A DNA stretch of 64,000 bases from Corallium rubrum (taxonomy: Eukaryota; Cnidaria; Anthozoa; Scleralcyonacea; Coralliidae). Positions 51,212 through 64,000 of the stretch are shown one piece after another; the stretch's first letter is position 1; the number at the start of each line of letters is the position of its first letter. The position numbers and the translations under genes were made by a program. The notes beneath the pieces were generated by a model. The model did not search any database. It was not told where the DNA came from and saw only the letters and a list, made by a program, of their open reading frames with translations. The stretch covers positions 6,766,709-6,830,708 of the forward strand of contig OZ036000.1 in NCBI GenBank assembly GCA_964035015.1. Direction: 5' to 3'.

Positions 51212-51861
51212 GGTACACGCGTAAAAATCTCGCAAGTTGTTACAGCATTGTTGCCTGAACAATGCTCTGACAACTTGCAACAATACTGTAACAACTTGTT
51301 GACGTTCTTCGGTTGTTACAACATGCGTGAACAACGGTTGTTGTTTCATCAAGCAGTAACAACTTGTTGAAACAATGATGAACAATGTTGTTCATTTATC
51401 AATGTTGTTCAAAAGTTGTTACAGTATTGCTCAGGCAACAATGCTGTAACAACTTGCGAGATTTTTACGCGTGTATGTGAACAACATTGATAAATGAACA
51501 ACATTGTTCATCATTGTTTCAACAAGTTGTTACTGCTTGATGAAACAACAACGGTTGTTCACGCATGTTGTAACAACCGAAGAACGTGTTGATACATCAA
51601 CCATGTTCACCATTGTTGTAACATTGTTGTTCATCGTTGTTATTTCGTAATGCTGTTACAGCATGTTGTATCATGTGCGAACAACGTTGGCTATAAAAAA
51701 TGTGCTGTTGGAACAACTTGTTCATGACTGTTGATTTATCCGTGAACAAGTTGTTCGAACCATAAGTGAACAACTTGTTGACAACTTGTTCACGGCGAGC
51801 AGCACAACATTGTTCACGCCTGTTGACAACCGTGAACAAGTTGTGCGTTTTTACGCGTGTA
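51212..51861. mobile_element. Composite family G foldback (ACACGCGTAAAAA ends)
   Basis: TACACGCGTAAAAATCTCGC begins at 51212, its complement ends at about 51474, and a third terminus GCGTTTTTACGCGTGTA ends at 51861. The middle is a long imperfect palindrome (GTTCTTCGGTTGTTACAACA ... TGTTGTAACAACCGAAGAAC, about 51306-51586) with repeated AACAACTTGTT and ACAATGTTG words. Three termini imply nested or inverted insertion of one member within another. Confidence 0.8.
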
Positions 51862-51924
51862 GAGGATCCGATATAGTTCAACGCTACTCTGGCTTAAGGT
51901 GGCTCCATACAGTTTCTTGAAAAA

Positions 51925-52455
51925 TGGAAAATACAAGTTTGAGAGTCCAAAACACGTAATTAAACAATTCGGAAAAATAATAAAACTAAATGTTATGCAC
52001 AGTTAAACAGTCGGACAATCAAAAACTGTTACCAAATAAATAGCAACAGTTGTTGCTATGGCAACAATGACATTTCAAAATGGCTGCCAATTACCCTTAA
52101 AACTAATTTAATTCGAGAAAAACTTTGGTGACCCCCATTTTTTTTTTCGTTAAAACTTTCCTGGAAGTATGAGTAATCAATAGGCCGATATGCTTCCGAT
52201 CATACTTCAAGAAAGGTTTTAGTGAAAAAAAAATTGGGGGTTACCAAAGTTTTTTTCGAATTAAATTGGTTTGAAGGGTAATTGGCAGCCATTTTGAAGC
52301 GTTATTGTTGCCATAGCAACAACTGTTGCTATTTATTTGGTAACAGTTTTTAATTGTCAGAATGTTTAATTATGCATAACATTTAGTTTTATTCTTTTTT
52401 GGAATTGTTTATGGACGTGTTTTGGACTCTCAATCTTGTATTTTCTATACCTTAA
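51925..52455. repeat. Long inverted repeat, arms about 250 bp
   Basis: Arms contain AAAATACAAG, GTCCAAAACACG, TAGCAACAGTTGTTGCTATG and GGCTGCCAATTACCCTTA on the left and the complements on the right (TAAGGGTAATTGGCAGCC-like, CATAGCAACAACTGTTGCTA). A centre of about 40 bp lies near 52190. The flanks GTTCAACGCTACTC and GAGTAGCGTTAAAC are also inverted, extending it to about 51880-52550. No coding capacity. Confidence 0.85.
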
Positions 52456-52807
52456 TTGTTTTTAAGAGTGTCGAAACGTTGGGTCATGAACACTAACTTT
52501 TTAAGTTACGTTCAAAAACCTTTTAAACCTGAGTAGCGTTAAACTATGTACAATCTATGCGCTAAGTTCGCTGGGGTGAATAATACTATAATAGCAGCTC
52601 ATTGCAGTGACATGTCTGGAATTCTGCAATCCGTTGTCCCTGATATTACCGAGTGAGGCTCTGATCGCTGGGTGTATTGTTCTGCTATGATATTCAAGAT
52701 TAGAGTCGTTGTGTGAAAATAGAAGTTAGTTCAACGTTGTAGTGAATATAAGGCAGTGCATGTATTTATATCAACAAACTTAAACTTGTTCCAGAGAATA
52801 TAAGATA

Positions 52808-52960
52808 TAATATATATATATATATTTGTTTTATAAAATAAGTAGAGGAAAAATCAAACTAAAAGTAAGGTAGTTTTGGAATTTGGCGGGCTTTTTCGAC
52901 CAGCTGACGCCATTTTACGTCATTCATGATCTCTGTTCTCTTATAAATGCACGGAGCTCA
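52808..52960. repeat. (TA)n plus fragment related to 300-420
   Basis: TATATATATATATA is followed by TTTGTTTTATAAAATAAG(T)AGA...AAAATCAA and AAAAGTAAGGTAGTTTTGGAA, which match 329-411 at the left end of the window. Confidence 0.7.
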
Positions 52961-53242
52961 GCCAATCAGAGCGTGCGTAGAGGGCACCTTATTTTATAGA
53001 TATATATATCACATAAAAATATTTATAGTCAAAGGCCATTATGAAAGTGGTCTACGCATATGCTAGCAAGACGCACATCTCGCAAAAACGTAGATGGCAC
53101 AACATTTATTGTCCAACAGTCGTGCAAGGACAGCAAGAACTAACAAAACATTTTATGAAACTTGACTGATGAACAAACTAAAACAGTAAATGTTTTTGTA
53201 CGTTATTGTTTTCAGGTTGAAGTTGGTAACGTTTTTTTCGTT

Positions 53243-53430
53243 AGTTTTTGCTGTACAAGCTGTCGTAAGTTAAACTCAGAGAAAAACTTTGAGCTCCAGA
53301 CGGGACTCGAACCCACAACCTTCCGAATGCCAGCCGGACTACCATTGAATCACTGGAACTCAGATGGTAGATCGAGATTATACCTGGGAATAAGACACCT
53401 GGGTCAGGTGTTCACTCGAGCTACTGGAAA
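53243..53430 (-). mobile_element. tRNA-bearing repeat, subfamily 2 (family F)
   Basis: AGTTTTTGCTGTACAAGCTG then TCGTAAGTTAAACTCAGAG is the arm, followed by the tRNA-like module on the minus strand and then GGTCAGGTGTTCACTCGAGC. The opposite arm is absent. Confidence 0.75.
53292..53360 (-). tRNA. tRNA-Ala(GGC)-like pseudo-tRNA in a repeat
   Basis: On the minus strand: acceptor stem AGTTCCA/TGGAGCT, anticodon loop CTGGCAT (GGC) on TCCGG/TCGGA, box B GGTTCGAGTCC, T stem GTGGG/CCCGT. The D arm is partly deleted relative to the other copies. Confidence 0.6.
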
Positions 53431-54224
53431 GTGCTGAGGTCTCTATAACGCGCGAGCAAAGGGAGTGAGCCGAGGAAGATCAGATCGAAGGCTGAATGTG
53501 GCGCAGGACTATCCTGAATTGGCAATTTAAAGTGTCTAGAATTAAGGATGATCCTGATGCCTAGGGGACTTCTCTGTCCCACATGGGATGTTAAACTAAA
53601 AAGCATATAACAAAAAACAGTAGGGGTGTTGTGGTCAGGGTCTGAGAGGTGGAACTTTCTCCCTGGAGTGTTGTGGTTAGATTTAGGGTTACCAGGGCTT
53701 GTTAGATTTAGGGTCAGGTTTAGAGATGGGGGTCAGGGTTGGGTTTCATTTTCTTTAAATAATTATTGAGTCGGTTTTCTTTGTTCTTGCATGCGAGGGT
53801 TGTATATAGCATACAACCCTATGAATACTAATTAGAAAATAAATGAAGAAAAAAACTAGGAAAATCTTTGTCCAAGGTAGAAAAAATAAGTCGGATAAAA
53901 CCCTCGAACGTCGGGATTTATGCTATATAAAGCCCTCGGACGCATCCCTCGTTCTCGGGCTTTATCCTATACTTAATATTCAGGATTAACTGGAATCCTA
54001 GACCATTTCACAATTCAGGATAATCATGTACTAAACAAATACAATAGATATAAGTACTAGTGATTAAGGTCAGTAGCAGTAAGGTTTAGAAGAGAGTTTA
54101 ATAACATGCAAAAACATTTACTGAAAATAAACTGACACAATGCGACTTGTAGCCCAACAAGTACTTGGGAACTAGTCAAACCATCCGTGTGTCACAGGTA
54201 TAAATATATATCGAAAAACAACCT
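53431..54224. other. Intergenic DNA without a recognised feature
   Basis: 53630-53760 has loose TTTAGGGTTAGGG/CAGGGTTGGG-type words but no array. AAGCCCTCGG/CCCTCGAACG-rich words recur at 53890-53960. Confidence 0.4.
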
Positions 54225-54238
54225 CGGTCTACCATCTG

Positions 54239-54312
54239 AGTTCCAGTGACTCAATGGTGAGAGCGTCCAGCTGGCATTCGGAAGGTTGTGGGTTCGAGTC
54301 CCGTCTGGAGCT
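54239..54312 (+). tRNA. tRNA-Ala(GGC)-like pseudo-tRNA in a repeat (family F)
   Basis: AGTTCCA/TGGAGCT acceptor stem, box A TGACTCAATGG, anticodon loop region CTGGCAT, box B GGTTCGAGTCC. The arm TCTGAGTTTAACTTACGACA then GCTTGTACAGCAA follows, as in the 53243 copy but in opposite orientation. Confidence 0.65.
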
Positions 54313-54643
54313 CAGAGTTTTTTTCTGAGTTTAACTTACGACAGCTTGTACAGCAAGCTGATAATACTACTAACATACAACTGAAAAGCAATATTCTCGT
54401 TTCATATTAACATAGCAAGCCAACTAGCCAGGCTAGTCTTCTTTGGCTTATTTTAGTCAATAGATTTTTAGCAAGATCTGTTTGTATTTTTAAATACAAA
54501 TACTAGAGTTTAAAAACTTTAGTTGTAATTATAATGGTAATAAAGATTATTTTTCTATAAGAAAGCAGAAAAAGTGTGGGTGACGCATTCTGCCTAGCCT
54601 GTGTATATCCGGAAAACCTGCCTAGAACCATGAACTTCCTTGT

Positions 54644-55808
54644 ACGTAATTGTTTAAACAGCAAATGTATATACTATCACAGGAAATACAAGCGTCCGCA
54701 CGCGGGCTAATGTATTTCCTTTGCATAAGAAAACGCGCGCACAGTCATGTCTAGAAAGCCTATAGACGTTTATGTCGTTAAAGTGACAGTGTGTAATAAG
54801 ATGGTGTACAAATAGTCCAAATCCTACGAGACAAGTTGCCGCAAACGCACAAAGACAAAGTAGAATCGAGTTCTACTTTGCGCGGCCATCGCATAACGCA
54901 ATAGAAACTTTACTTCCCCCTGCAATCGAAAACAGAATTGAAAGATTGATGTGCTGCCGAAATACTCGTAAAGCGCGCATCTTTTGATCTTATTTTCTTC
55001 TCCAGCCCGAGAGTTCTATTGGCCATGGTTTATTCACCTCTCCCACATTAGCATCGCACGGTTGCTAATCAATATTTTTGACGCGACGCTTTTAACGCGA
55101 CATTTTTGACGCGCCGTTTTCGACGCCAAATAGGACACCGCCTTTTAGCTAACGATCTTTGCTCTAAATTTTCAACCTTTATGAATACCTAAACACAACT
55201 GCATACGCATAAGGCTGTGCGCACGCCCTAGGCAGAATGCTACATTCTGCCGAGGGCGTGCGCACGTCTGATACAGGATAGGTACAGCCCATGTTGAAGG
55301 TTGAAATTTCGAGCAAAGGTCGTTAGCTGAAAGGAGGTGTCCTGTTTGGCGTCAAAAATGTCGCCGTAAAAGCGTCGCGTCAAAAATGTTGATTAGCAAC
55401 CGGGCGATGCTAATGTGGGAGAGGTGAATAAACCATGGCCAATATAACTCTCGGGCTGGAGAAGAAAATAAGATCAAAAGATGCGCGCTTTACGAGTATT
55501 TCGGCAGTACATCAATCTTTCAATTCTGTTTTCGATTGTAGGGGGAAGTAAAGTTTCTATTGCGTTATGCGATGGCCAAGGTCGGCGGAACAAGTTACTG
55601 CAATCGTTGCGCAAAGTAGAACTCGATTGTACTTTGTCTTTGTGTGTTTGCGGCAACTTGTCTCGTAGGATTTTGACTATTTGTACACCATCTTATTACA
55701 CACTGTTACTTTAACGACATAAACGTCTATAGGCTTTCTAGACATGACTGTGCGCGCGTTTTCTTACGCAAAGGAAATACATTTGCTGTGTATTAAACAA
55801 TTGCCTAC
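54644..55808. repeat. Near-palindrome of about 1.16 kb
   Basis: The left arm runs from ACGTAATTGTTTAAACAGCA to about 55225. The right arm is its reverse complement, ending in TACATTTGCTGTGTATTAAA...CAATTGCCTACG. Matching blocks include GCGCGCACAGTCATGTCTAG, CATCTTATTACACACTGT, GGGAGAGGTGAATAAACCAT and GCATCGC. Divergence between arms is under roughly 10-15 percent, with a few indels. The centre is GTGCGCACGCCCTAGGCAGA facing its complement across a 3-bp gap (about 55234). It contains no gene-like frame. Confidence 0.9.
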
Positions 55809-55970
55809 GTCAACCCAATCGGTTGACGTAGGCGGTTGACGTACCATGAACTGGTCCGATGTTGCGAAATCGCACGGTTTTATGACAAGCCAGAATAAAA
55901 TAACGTGATAATACTAAAGACTCGTCGTCAGGCTTCAAAGCGTTAATTTCCTGTCCACTGTTTTTCGTCA
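55809..55970. other. Upstream region of the secreted two-domain protein gene
   Basis: It contains a 30-bp hairpin (CCTACGTCAACCCAATCGGTTGACGTAGG, 55803-55831) and, at 55905-55945, an inverted fragment of the tandem unit at 15509-15962. Confidence 0.6.
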
Positions 55971-55973
55971 GCA

Positions 55974-55980
55974 TATAAAA
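55974..55980 (+). promoter_or_regulatory. TATA box TATAAAA
   Basis: GCATATAAAAGC lies 97 bp upstream of the ATG at 56077, with a pyrimidine-rich start region (TCAGTCAGTC near 56007) about 30 bp downstream. This fits a TATA promoter for the intronless gene. Confidence 0.65.
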
Positions 55981-56076
55981 GCTGATACGGAATAATATAT
56001 TATCATCAGTCAGTCAGTGACGACCCCTCTGGTGCCATTCTCTCTTGACTTCTTCAGCTAACATCCAATTTTCCAA

Positions 56077-56985
56077 ATGGCATCTTTCGTTTTACCTTTA
56101 CTCCTAACCTTGAGTCTTTTGTTGCAAAATGCTGCCATACTTAGTCAAGGTTTGTCAGTGACCGGTTACGGCAAGAGACAGATCAGTATGTTACGACACG
56201 GCGAGAAATATGCGACAGACAGAGATTGCTATTCGTTTGAAGACGTCCAGCCCAAGTATCACGGAATGACTCACATACGAGGCGTCAACGACAAACGTGG
56301 CGTATTTAAGTTCACTGTGGACGTCCCAGTCCGTGTTTACCTAGCAGTTGATTCGAGATACGCGTACATTCACGGATCTGATTTTGAAAACATGCACGAG
56401 AAAATCATTCTCGGAGGCTGTCACAAGCCGCGTACTCCGTTTTATATTTACAAAAGCATCAAGAGCCACGGTCCAGGTGAAGTCCAGATACGCTTTCCAG
56501 ATTATCCTAACTCGAGAATGACAGCTGTGTTCGTTCGAGACGCACGACTTATCCAACCCGATGCTGAACTGAAAATCAATGCCCCATCGTACGCGGAGCT
56601 GAGCATGGTTCGCGAAGGAGAAAAGTTTAGCACAAACCGCAAATGTTATACAATGATTGACATTCCTCCAAGGTTTTATGGCTTGACGCACATTCGGATA
56701 CTGAATGACGAAACTGCGGTTTCGTTTACCGTCAACGTCCCCGTGGTTGTCCATGTCGCTGTCGACTCGCGTTATCCAAATATCCTGCCATCTTCGTTTG
56801 CGTACACTGGCGAGAAGATTGTCCACGCAGGCTGTCATCCACGCACAGACTTCCCAGTGTACTCCAAAAAGTTTAATCCAGGTCAGGTTAACATCAATTT
56901 ACGACCATCTCATCCTCCAACTCGAATGATGGCCGTCTTTGTTGAACCACTTGTGGACAACACCTTCAAATCTGGAGTGTATTAG
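56077..56985 (+). CDS. Secreted protein with two tandem homologous domains, intronless
   Basis: One open frame of 302 codons from ATG 56077 to TAG 56983. Residues 1-25 are a signal peptide (MASFVLPLLLTLSLLLQNAA). Two repeats of about 120 residues follow, about 37-155 and 173-290. Shared positions: G-E-K-(Y/F)-x-T-(D/N)-R-x-C-Y; G-(M/L)-T-H-I-R; F-T-V-(D/N)-V-P-V; A-V-D-S-R-Y; G-C-H; and R-M-x-A-V-F-V at the end. Each repeat has exactly two cysteines (CY and GCH), probably one disulfide per domain. I do not recognise the family. A TATA box (55974) and poly(A) signal (57094) frame the gene. It could be a lineage-specific extracellular or matrix protein; that is inference. Confidence 0.85.
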   Translation: MASFVLPLLLTLSLLLQNAAILSQGLSVTGYGKRQISMLRHGEKYATDRDCYSFEDVQPKYHGMTHIRGVNDKRGVFKFTVDVPVRVYLAVDSRYAYIHGSDFENMHEKIILGGCHKPRTPFYIYKSIKSHGPGEVQIRFPDYPNSRMTAVFVRDARLIQPDAELKINAPSYAELSMVREGEKFSTNRKCYTMIDIPPRFYGLTHIRILNDETAVSFTVNVPVVVHVAVDSRYPNILPSSFAYTGEKIVHAGCHPRTDFPVYSKKFNPGQVNINLRPSHPPTRMMAVFVEPLVDNTFKSGVY

Positions 56986-57093
56986 TAATTTAGTAACCGA
57001 CAGTTCGAAATGAATCACCCACATTCGATTGACATTACTTTTTTCCTTTTATACACAATAGCCTTAACGCCAATATGGCATTAAGATAATTAT

Positions 57094-57099
57094 AATAAA
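57094..57099 (+). promoter_or_regulatory. Poly(A) signal AATAAA
   Basis: 109 bp after the stop of the 302-codon gene. A second AATAAA is at 57245-57250. Confidence 0.7.
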
Positions 57100-57579
57100 C
57101 TGTTTTGAGAAGGTTTTTTTCTTGTGTTGACGATAACTTTGTTTTCATTGTCTCCAGATTTACATCACTGTCGCTGATGTTAAATTATGGTTTATTTATA
57201 AATCAATGTTTTTGTGAGCTAGTTAAATGCACAAGGTTACTTTGAATAAAGTTTTGTGTTGTTAGTTTCGTTTTTGTTTTTTTTCCCCGTTAATATAATT
57301 CGTGAAAGCAAAGAAACATTAATTTTCCGCGATCCAAATGACGCTTGCTGATTGGTTCAAATGACGCTTTCCGATTGGTCCCAATGTAACGACCTTGCGG
57401 GTTTTACCCCCAGAAAAAGTTGTAAGTCACTTTTTTAACACAACCATCGCTTGAAAATCATTAATATATATGTATAAAATATAGATAATAGTACACAAAA
57501 TATATATACAGTTATCTCAGTCTAAAAACTCTGTCTACAATTATTGGATTGCAATTTAGTTTCTTCTTTTGTTCAAGAT

Positions 57580-59741
57580 TTACCCCATGAGTTCCAGCTC
57601 AGAATTTGAAGTTCGTAGATCTAAATTTGTTGTGTTAACACACAATTGTTCTAGTTCATGTTTGTACCGTGGTTTGCTAGTCCTAACACTGCAAGTTCTA
57701 CCAGTGAACTGGAGCCTATGAAGAATTGTATTTACTTTGTCAAGTTCTTTTTTCAGCTGTGTGTTTTCAACATCGAGTGATGTGACTTGTTGTGATAGCT
57801 GAATGATTAGTTTGCTGCGTGGTTCATTTGAGTCATCCACATGTGTGTCAACAGCCTCACATTTGTCCCTTTTTTGGCTTCTTGTCAAGACTGGGTTATC
57901 TAAAAAGGTACAGTACAACAATTTCATTTAGTTCCCATAATTTATTGTAGAATTTGTCAGTGAGACTAATAGTCCAACGCACCTTGCAAAGCTTCATTTG
58001 TCTCCATTAGTTTGTTATTTTCGTCTCTTAAAGCAAATACTTTCAAAGCGTAGTCTTGTTTTGATTTTGCATGCGTTTCCTGAAGTTTTTTGATTTTCCT
58101 CTGTAACCGTACCATCTTAAAATAAAAGAAATAAAAAATAAGAAATATATTGTAAAGGCTAAAAGTACACAACAATTAGGTGTAAAAAAAACTCACTGTT
58201 TTTGCCGACTCATCTGTTACTCTCTTTAACTCCACTTCAAGACTTGTCATGTACTATAGGAAGAAAATATGATATACCATGTTATTCATGGAGGCCCGTG
58301 TCATTAAACTAGGTTAAATGTTGTCAGTGATTAAAATCTCAATTAATTACTAGCTGGTTACCTCTGTTTTGACTTCATACAATTTGCTGCAATGCCTGTC
58401 TTTCAGTTCACTGTTTTTTAATGTCAAACTTTCAATTCTAGTTGACAGGGATAAGATTTCAGTTTCTCTTTCATTCAACTGCAAAATATAGTGTGATAAA
58501 ACAAATTGTGAGTTTAAAGTCATTTACAGTAGACCCTACTGATAAAAAGGCTGCAGTTTTCTGTATCGATGAATCTTCACGTCCAACAAGGAAAGCAGAA
58601 GGACTACATAAAATGGTTAGTTAACCCAAACAAAAGAGTTGGTCAGTTTTTGCCAAGATCTCAAGTGCACCAAAACTGAAAATGTCTGCCTGTTAGGAAT
58701 GATAATTTACTAGAATTTCAATAGTTTTTAGGGGCCCTGCACAACTATGTAGTATGTAGACTTTGCTGCTGTGTGTTCTCAAGGGGTGGGGCACCAAAGT
58801 GACACATCTTGGGTGTGCCATATTGCACAACTCTGCTATCTGGTAGTTAACAGCGTTTTACAGTCATTTAAAATAATGTACTGTAGCGCATGCTCTAAAT
58901 TTTGTACATAACTAAACATACCAAGTTTTCAAAATAATTTGCCCTGTCTTCTGCTATAAGCCTAGCATTCTCAAGTCTTTCATTTTCTTGTTGCAATCTT
59001 TTAATTTCTTGTTGAGTTTTCTGAATAAAAGAAAAGAGGTTGTAATGTAAACTAGGGATCGAGACCTCAAGGAAAAACCCTTGTACACTGTACAGTATTT
59101 GGAGTTAATAGCAAGGAGTATTATTAAAGGGACCTTTGCCAGCTAGGTTATAAAATACCCCACCACTTGTAATAGATAGATCATTCAGGTGCTGACCACG
59201 ATCCGTGGTTCCATTGTATGGGGGTAAGGTAATCGTAATTTTCCATCCACAAACTGCCCTGATTTGTGATTAGGGTTAGGGTTCATGGTTCCATTGTATG
59301 AGGGTCAGGTAATCGTAATTTTCCATAGTAGCAGTTGGTTCAATTTCAGAAAGTGGCGGGGTATTCTATAGTCACTCTAAATGAGCCTTTCTGGCGTCGT
59401 TGTGGAGCAAAGATTCTTTTGAATTGCAGACACAAAAACGAGGTGAGAAAGACTGATTAAGATGCACATAAAAGAAATGAAGAATATTCAAATGAATTGC
59501 CATTATGAAAGTGGTGTATAGTTATATAGTTATGTCTTTTTCTTCTTGAAGGGAAATTCTTTCTTTGGGGGGGGGGGGGGGGGGGGTGTAGAAAACTTAT
59601 ATGTTTTGGAGGACTTATTGGAAGTTTAGATCAGCCAAAATTTCCATCTTTACCTCTAAGCAGTCTCTCAATGTAATGATGTTGTCTGATTTTATTTCAG
59701 GCTGATTAAGATTGGGACACTCTGCTTCTGGAGACATTGAT
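57580..59741 (-). CDS. Coiled-coil protein, six coding exons (minus strand)
   Basis: Minus-strand exons 59741-59654 (ATG at 59737-59735), 59020-58922, 58478-58362, 58253-58197, 58115-57983, 57899-57580 (stop 57582-57580) join in phase to 269 aa. After a short acidic start (MSPEAECPNLN) almost all of residues 29-165 is heptad-like coiled coil (QQEIKRLQQENERLENA, LNERETEILSLSTRIESLTL, MVRLQRKIKKLQE). A second heptad block follows near LIIQLSQQVTSLDVENTQLK, with a polar C terminus. The first four introns are phase 0 and the last is phase 1. Start choice: the ATG lies 5 bases into the first recognised exon, so an upstream non-coding exon is likely. The type resembles ciliary or centrosomal coiled-coil proteins, but no specific family can be named. 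It is transcribed away from PGGT1B. Confidence 0.8.
59567..59586. repeat. Poly(G) tract, 20 bases
   Basis: TTTGGGG... runs 20 Gs in intron 1 of the coiled-coil gene. On the sense (minus) strand it is poly(C). Confidence 0.9.
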
Positions 59742-63530
<3,789 letters not shown>

Positions 63531-64000
63531 GTGAGTGAGTGGGAGGTGGGCCAATGAATGTCAGTAGCCTTATGCACCTATCAACGGCTGTCCCTGGGTA
63601 CAACCCCGGGACATACCAGGGGGAATAGGGGAATACAGGGGGATTCAAAGTGTGTTTTGCCTGGGGACCCAGGGGGAATCACAGAATTTACGAAGGCGAT
63701 TTGGGGAGTGGGAGCTAGGGGAGGGGAACTTTTTCCGCAGGTACACAAGTTTTATGGGCTCAGCTATGCGCAAGTGTTCAAAGATTGCTCTCTCAGCGTG
63801 TAGTCTTTTGTAAAATGTACATGTCTTTGGAAATCGAGGTAGGTTTAAATCTGTATGGTTACGATGAAGTCACACCTTTATAATAATGCAAGCTGCAAGC
63901 TCAACTGCAAATGGCAGTACTGTTTATATATATACACATAGAATCTACATTTCTAACATTGTATTTGCAGTTAAGGTCATAGGCACTTCAATGACATGCT
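63531..64000. other. PGGT1B intron 3 (left part)
   Basis: No further exon was found before the window ends. The G-rich stretch at 63590-63735 (CCAGGGGGAAT words) is non-coding. Confidence 0.5.

Noticed and set aside
56341-56838. 165-codon minus-strand frame
   Set aside because: Antisense shadow of the secreted two-domain gene, whose sense frame has signal peptide and internal homology.
59265-59285. Telomere-like TTAGGGTTAGGG
   Set aside because: Only two copies; too short to be an interstitial telomere tract.

Overview
This is a gene-poor, AT-rich animal genomic window. It has split genes with GT-AG introns, AATAAA poly(A) signals and no prokaryotic features. The gene set (a band 4.1/FERM protein, protein geranylgeranyltransferase beta, a GPI-anchored Ly6 protein, a MYND finger protein) is metazoan. 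The density of foldback elements, tRNA- and 5S-like repeats and microsatellites suggests a marine invertebrate. A cnidarian, probably an anthozoan, is my best guess, but it is an inference and not proven.

Layout. 1-1.6 kb: last exon and poly(A) signal of a methyltransferase-like gene (+). 1.6-4.3 kb: foldback and TIR repeats. 4.3-32.0 kb: a complete 24-exon EPB41L4A-like gene (+, 668 aa, frame intact through every junction), whose introns hold about 25 repeats, including a 2.6 kb hexamer satellite. 32.0-35.8 kb: its 3' flank and nested inverted repeats. 35.8-36.8 kb: a two-exon Ly6/uPAR-type gene (+). 37.8-50.9 kb: a nine-exon gene (+, 527 aa) for a protein with a C-terminal MYND finger. Its intron 5 (7.7 kb) is almost entirely a layered tandem array, including about 134 GCT triplets. 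51-56 kb: foldback elements, including a near-palindrome of about 1.16 kb. 56.1-57.0 kb: an intronless secreted protein of two tandem domains that I do not recognise. 57.6-59.7 kb: a minus-strand coiled-coil gene. 60.7 kb to the end: the first three coding exons of PGGT1B (+), head to head with the coiled-coil gene.

Mobile DNA. I found no intact transposase or reverse transcriptase. Nearly everything is non-autonomous: hAT-like elements with 8-bp target duplications, a Harbinger-like element with a TAA duplication, a palindromic family in at least four copies, elements embedded inside microsatellites, and an inverted-repeat family carrying an internal tRNA-Ala-like cloverleaf. One decayed LINE 3' end was seen.

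The genes do not form an operon or pathway. EPB41L4A (cell cortex), PGGT1B (CAAX prenylation), the Ly6 protein (cell surface) and the secreted protein act in different places. EPB41L4A and PGGT1B are, from memory, also on the same human chromosome band (5q22), so the block may be an ancient linkage.
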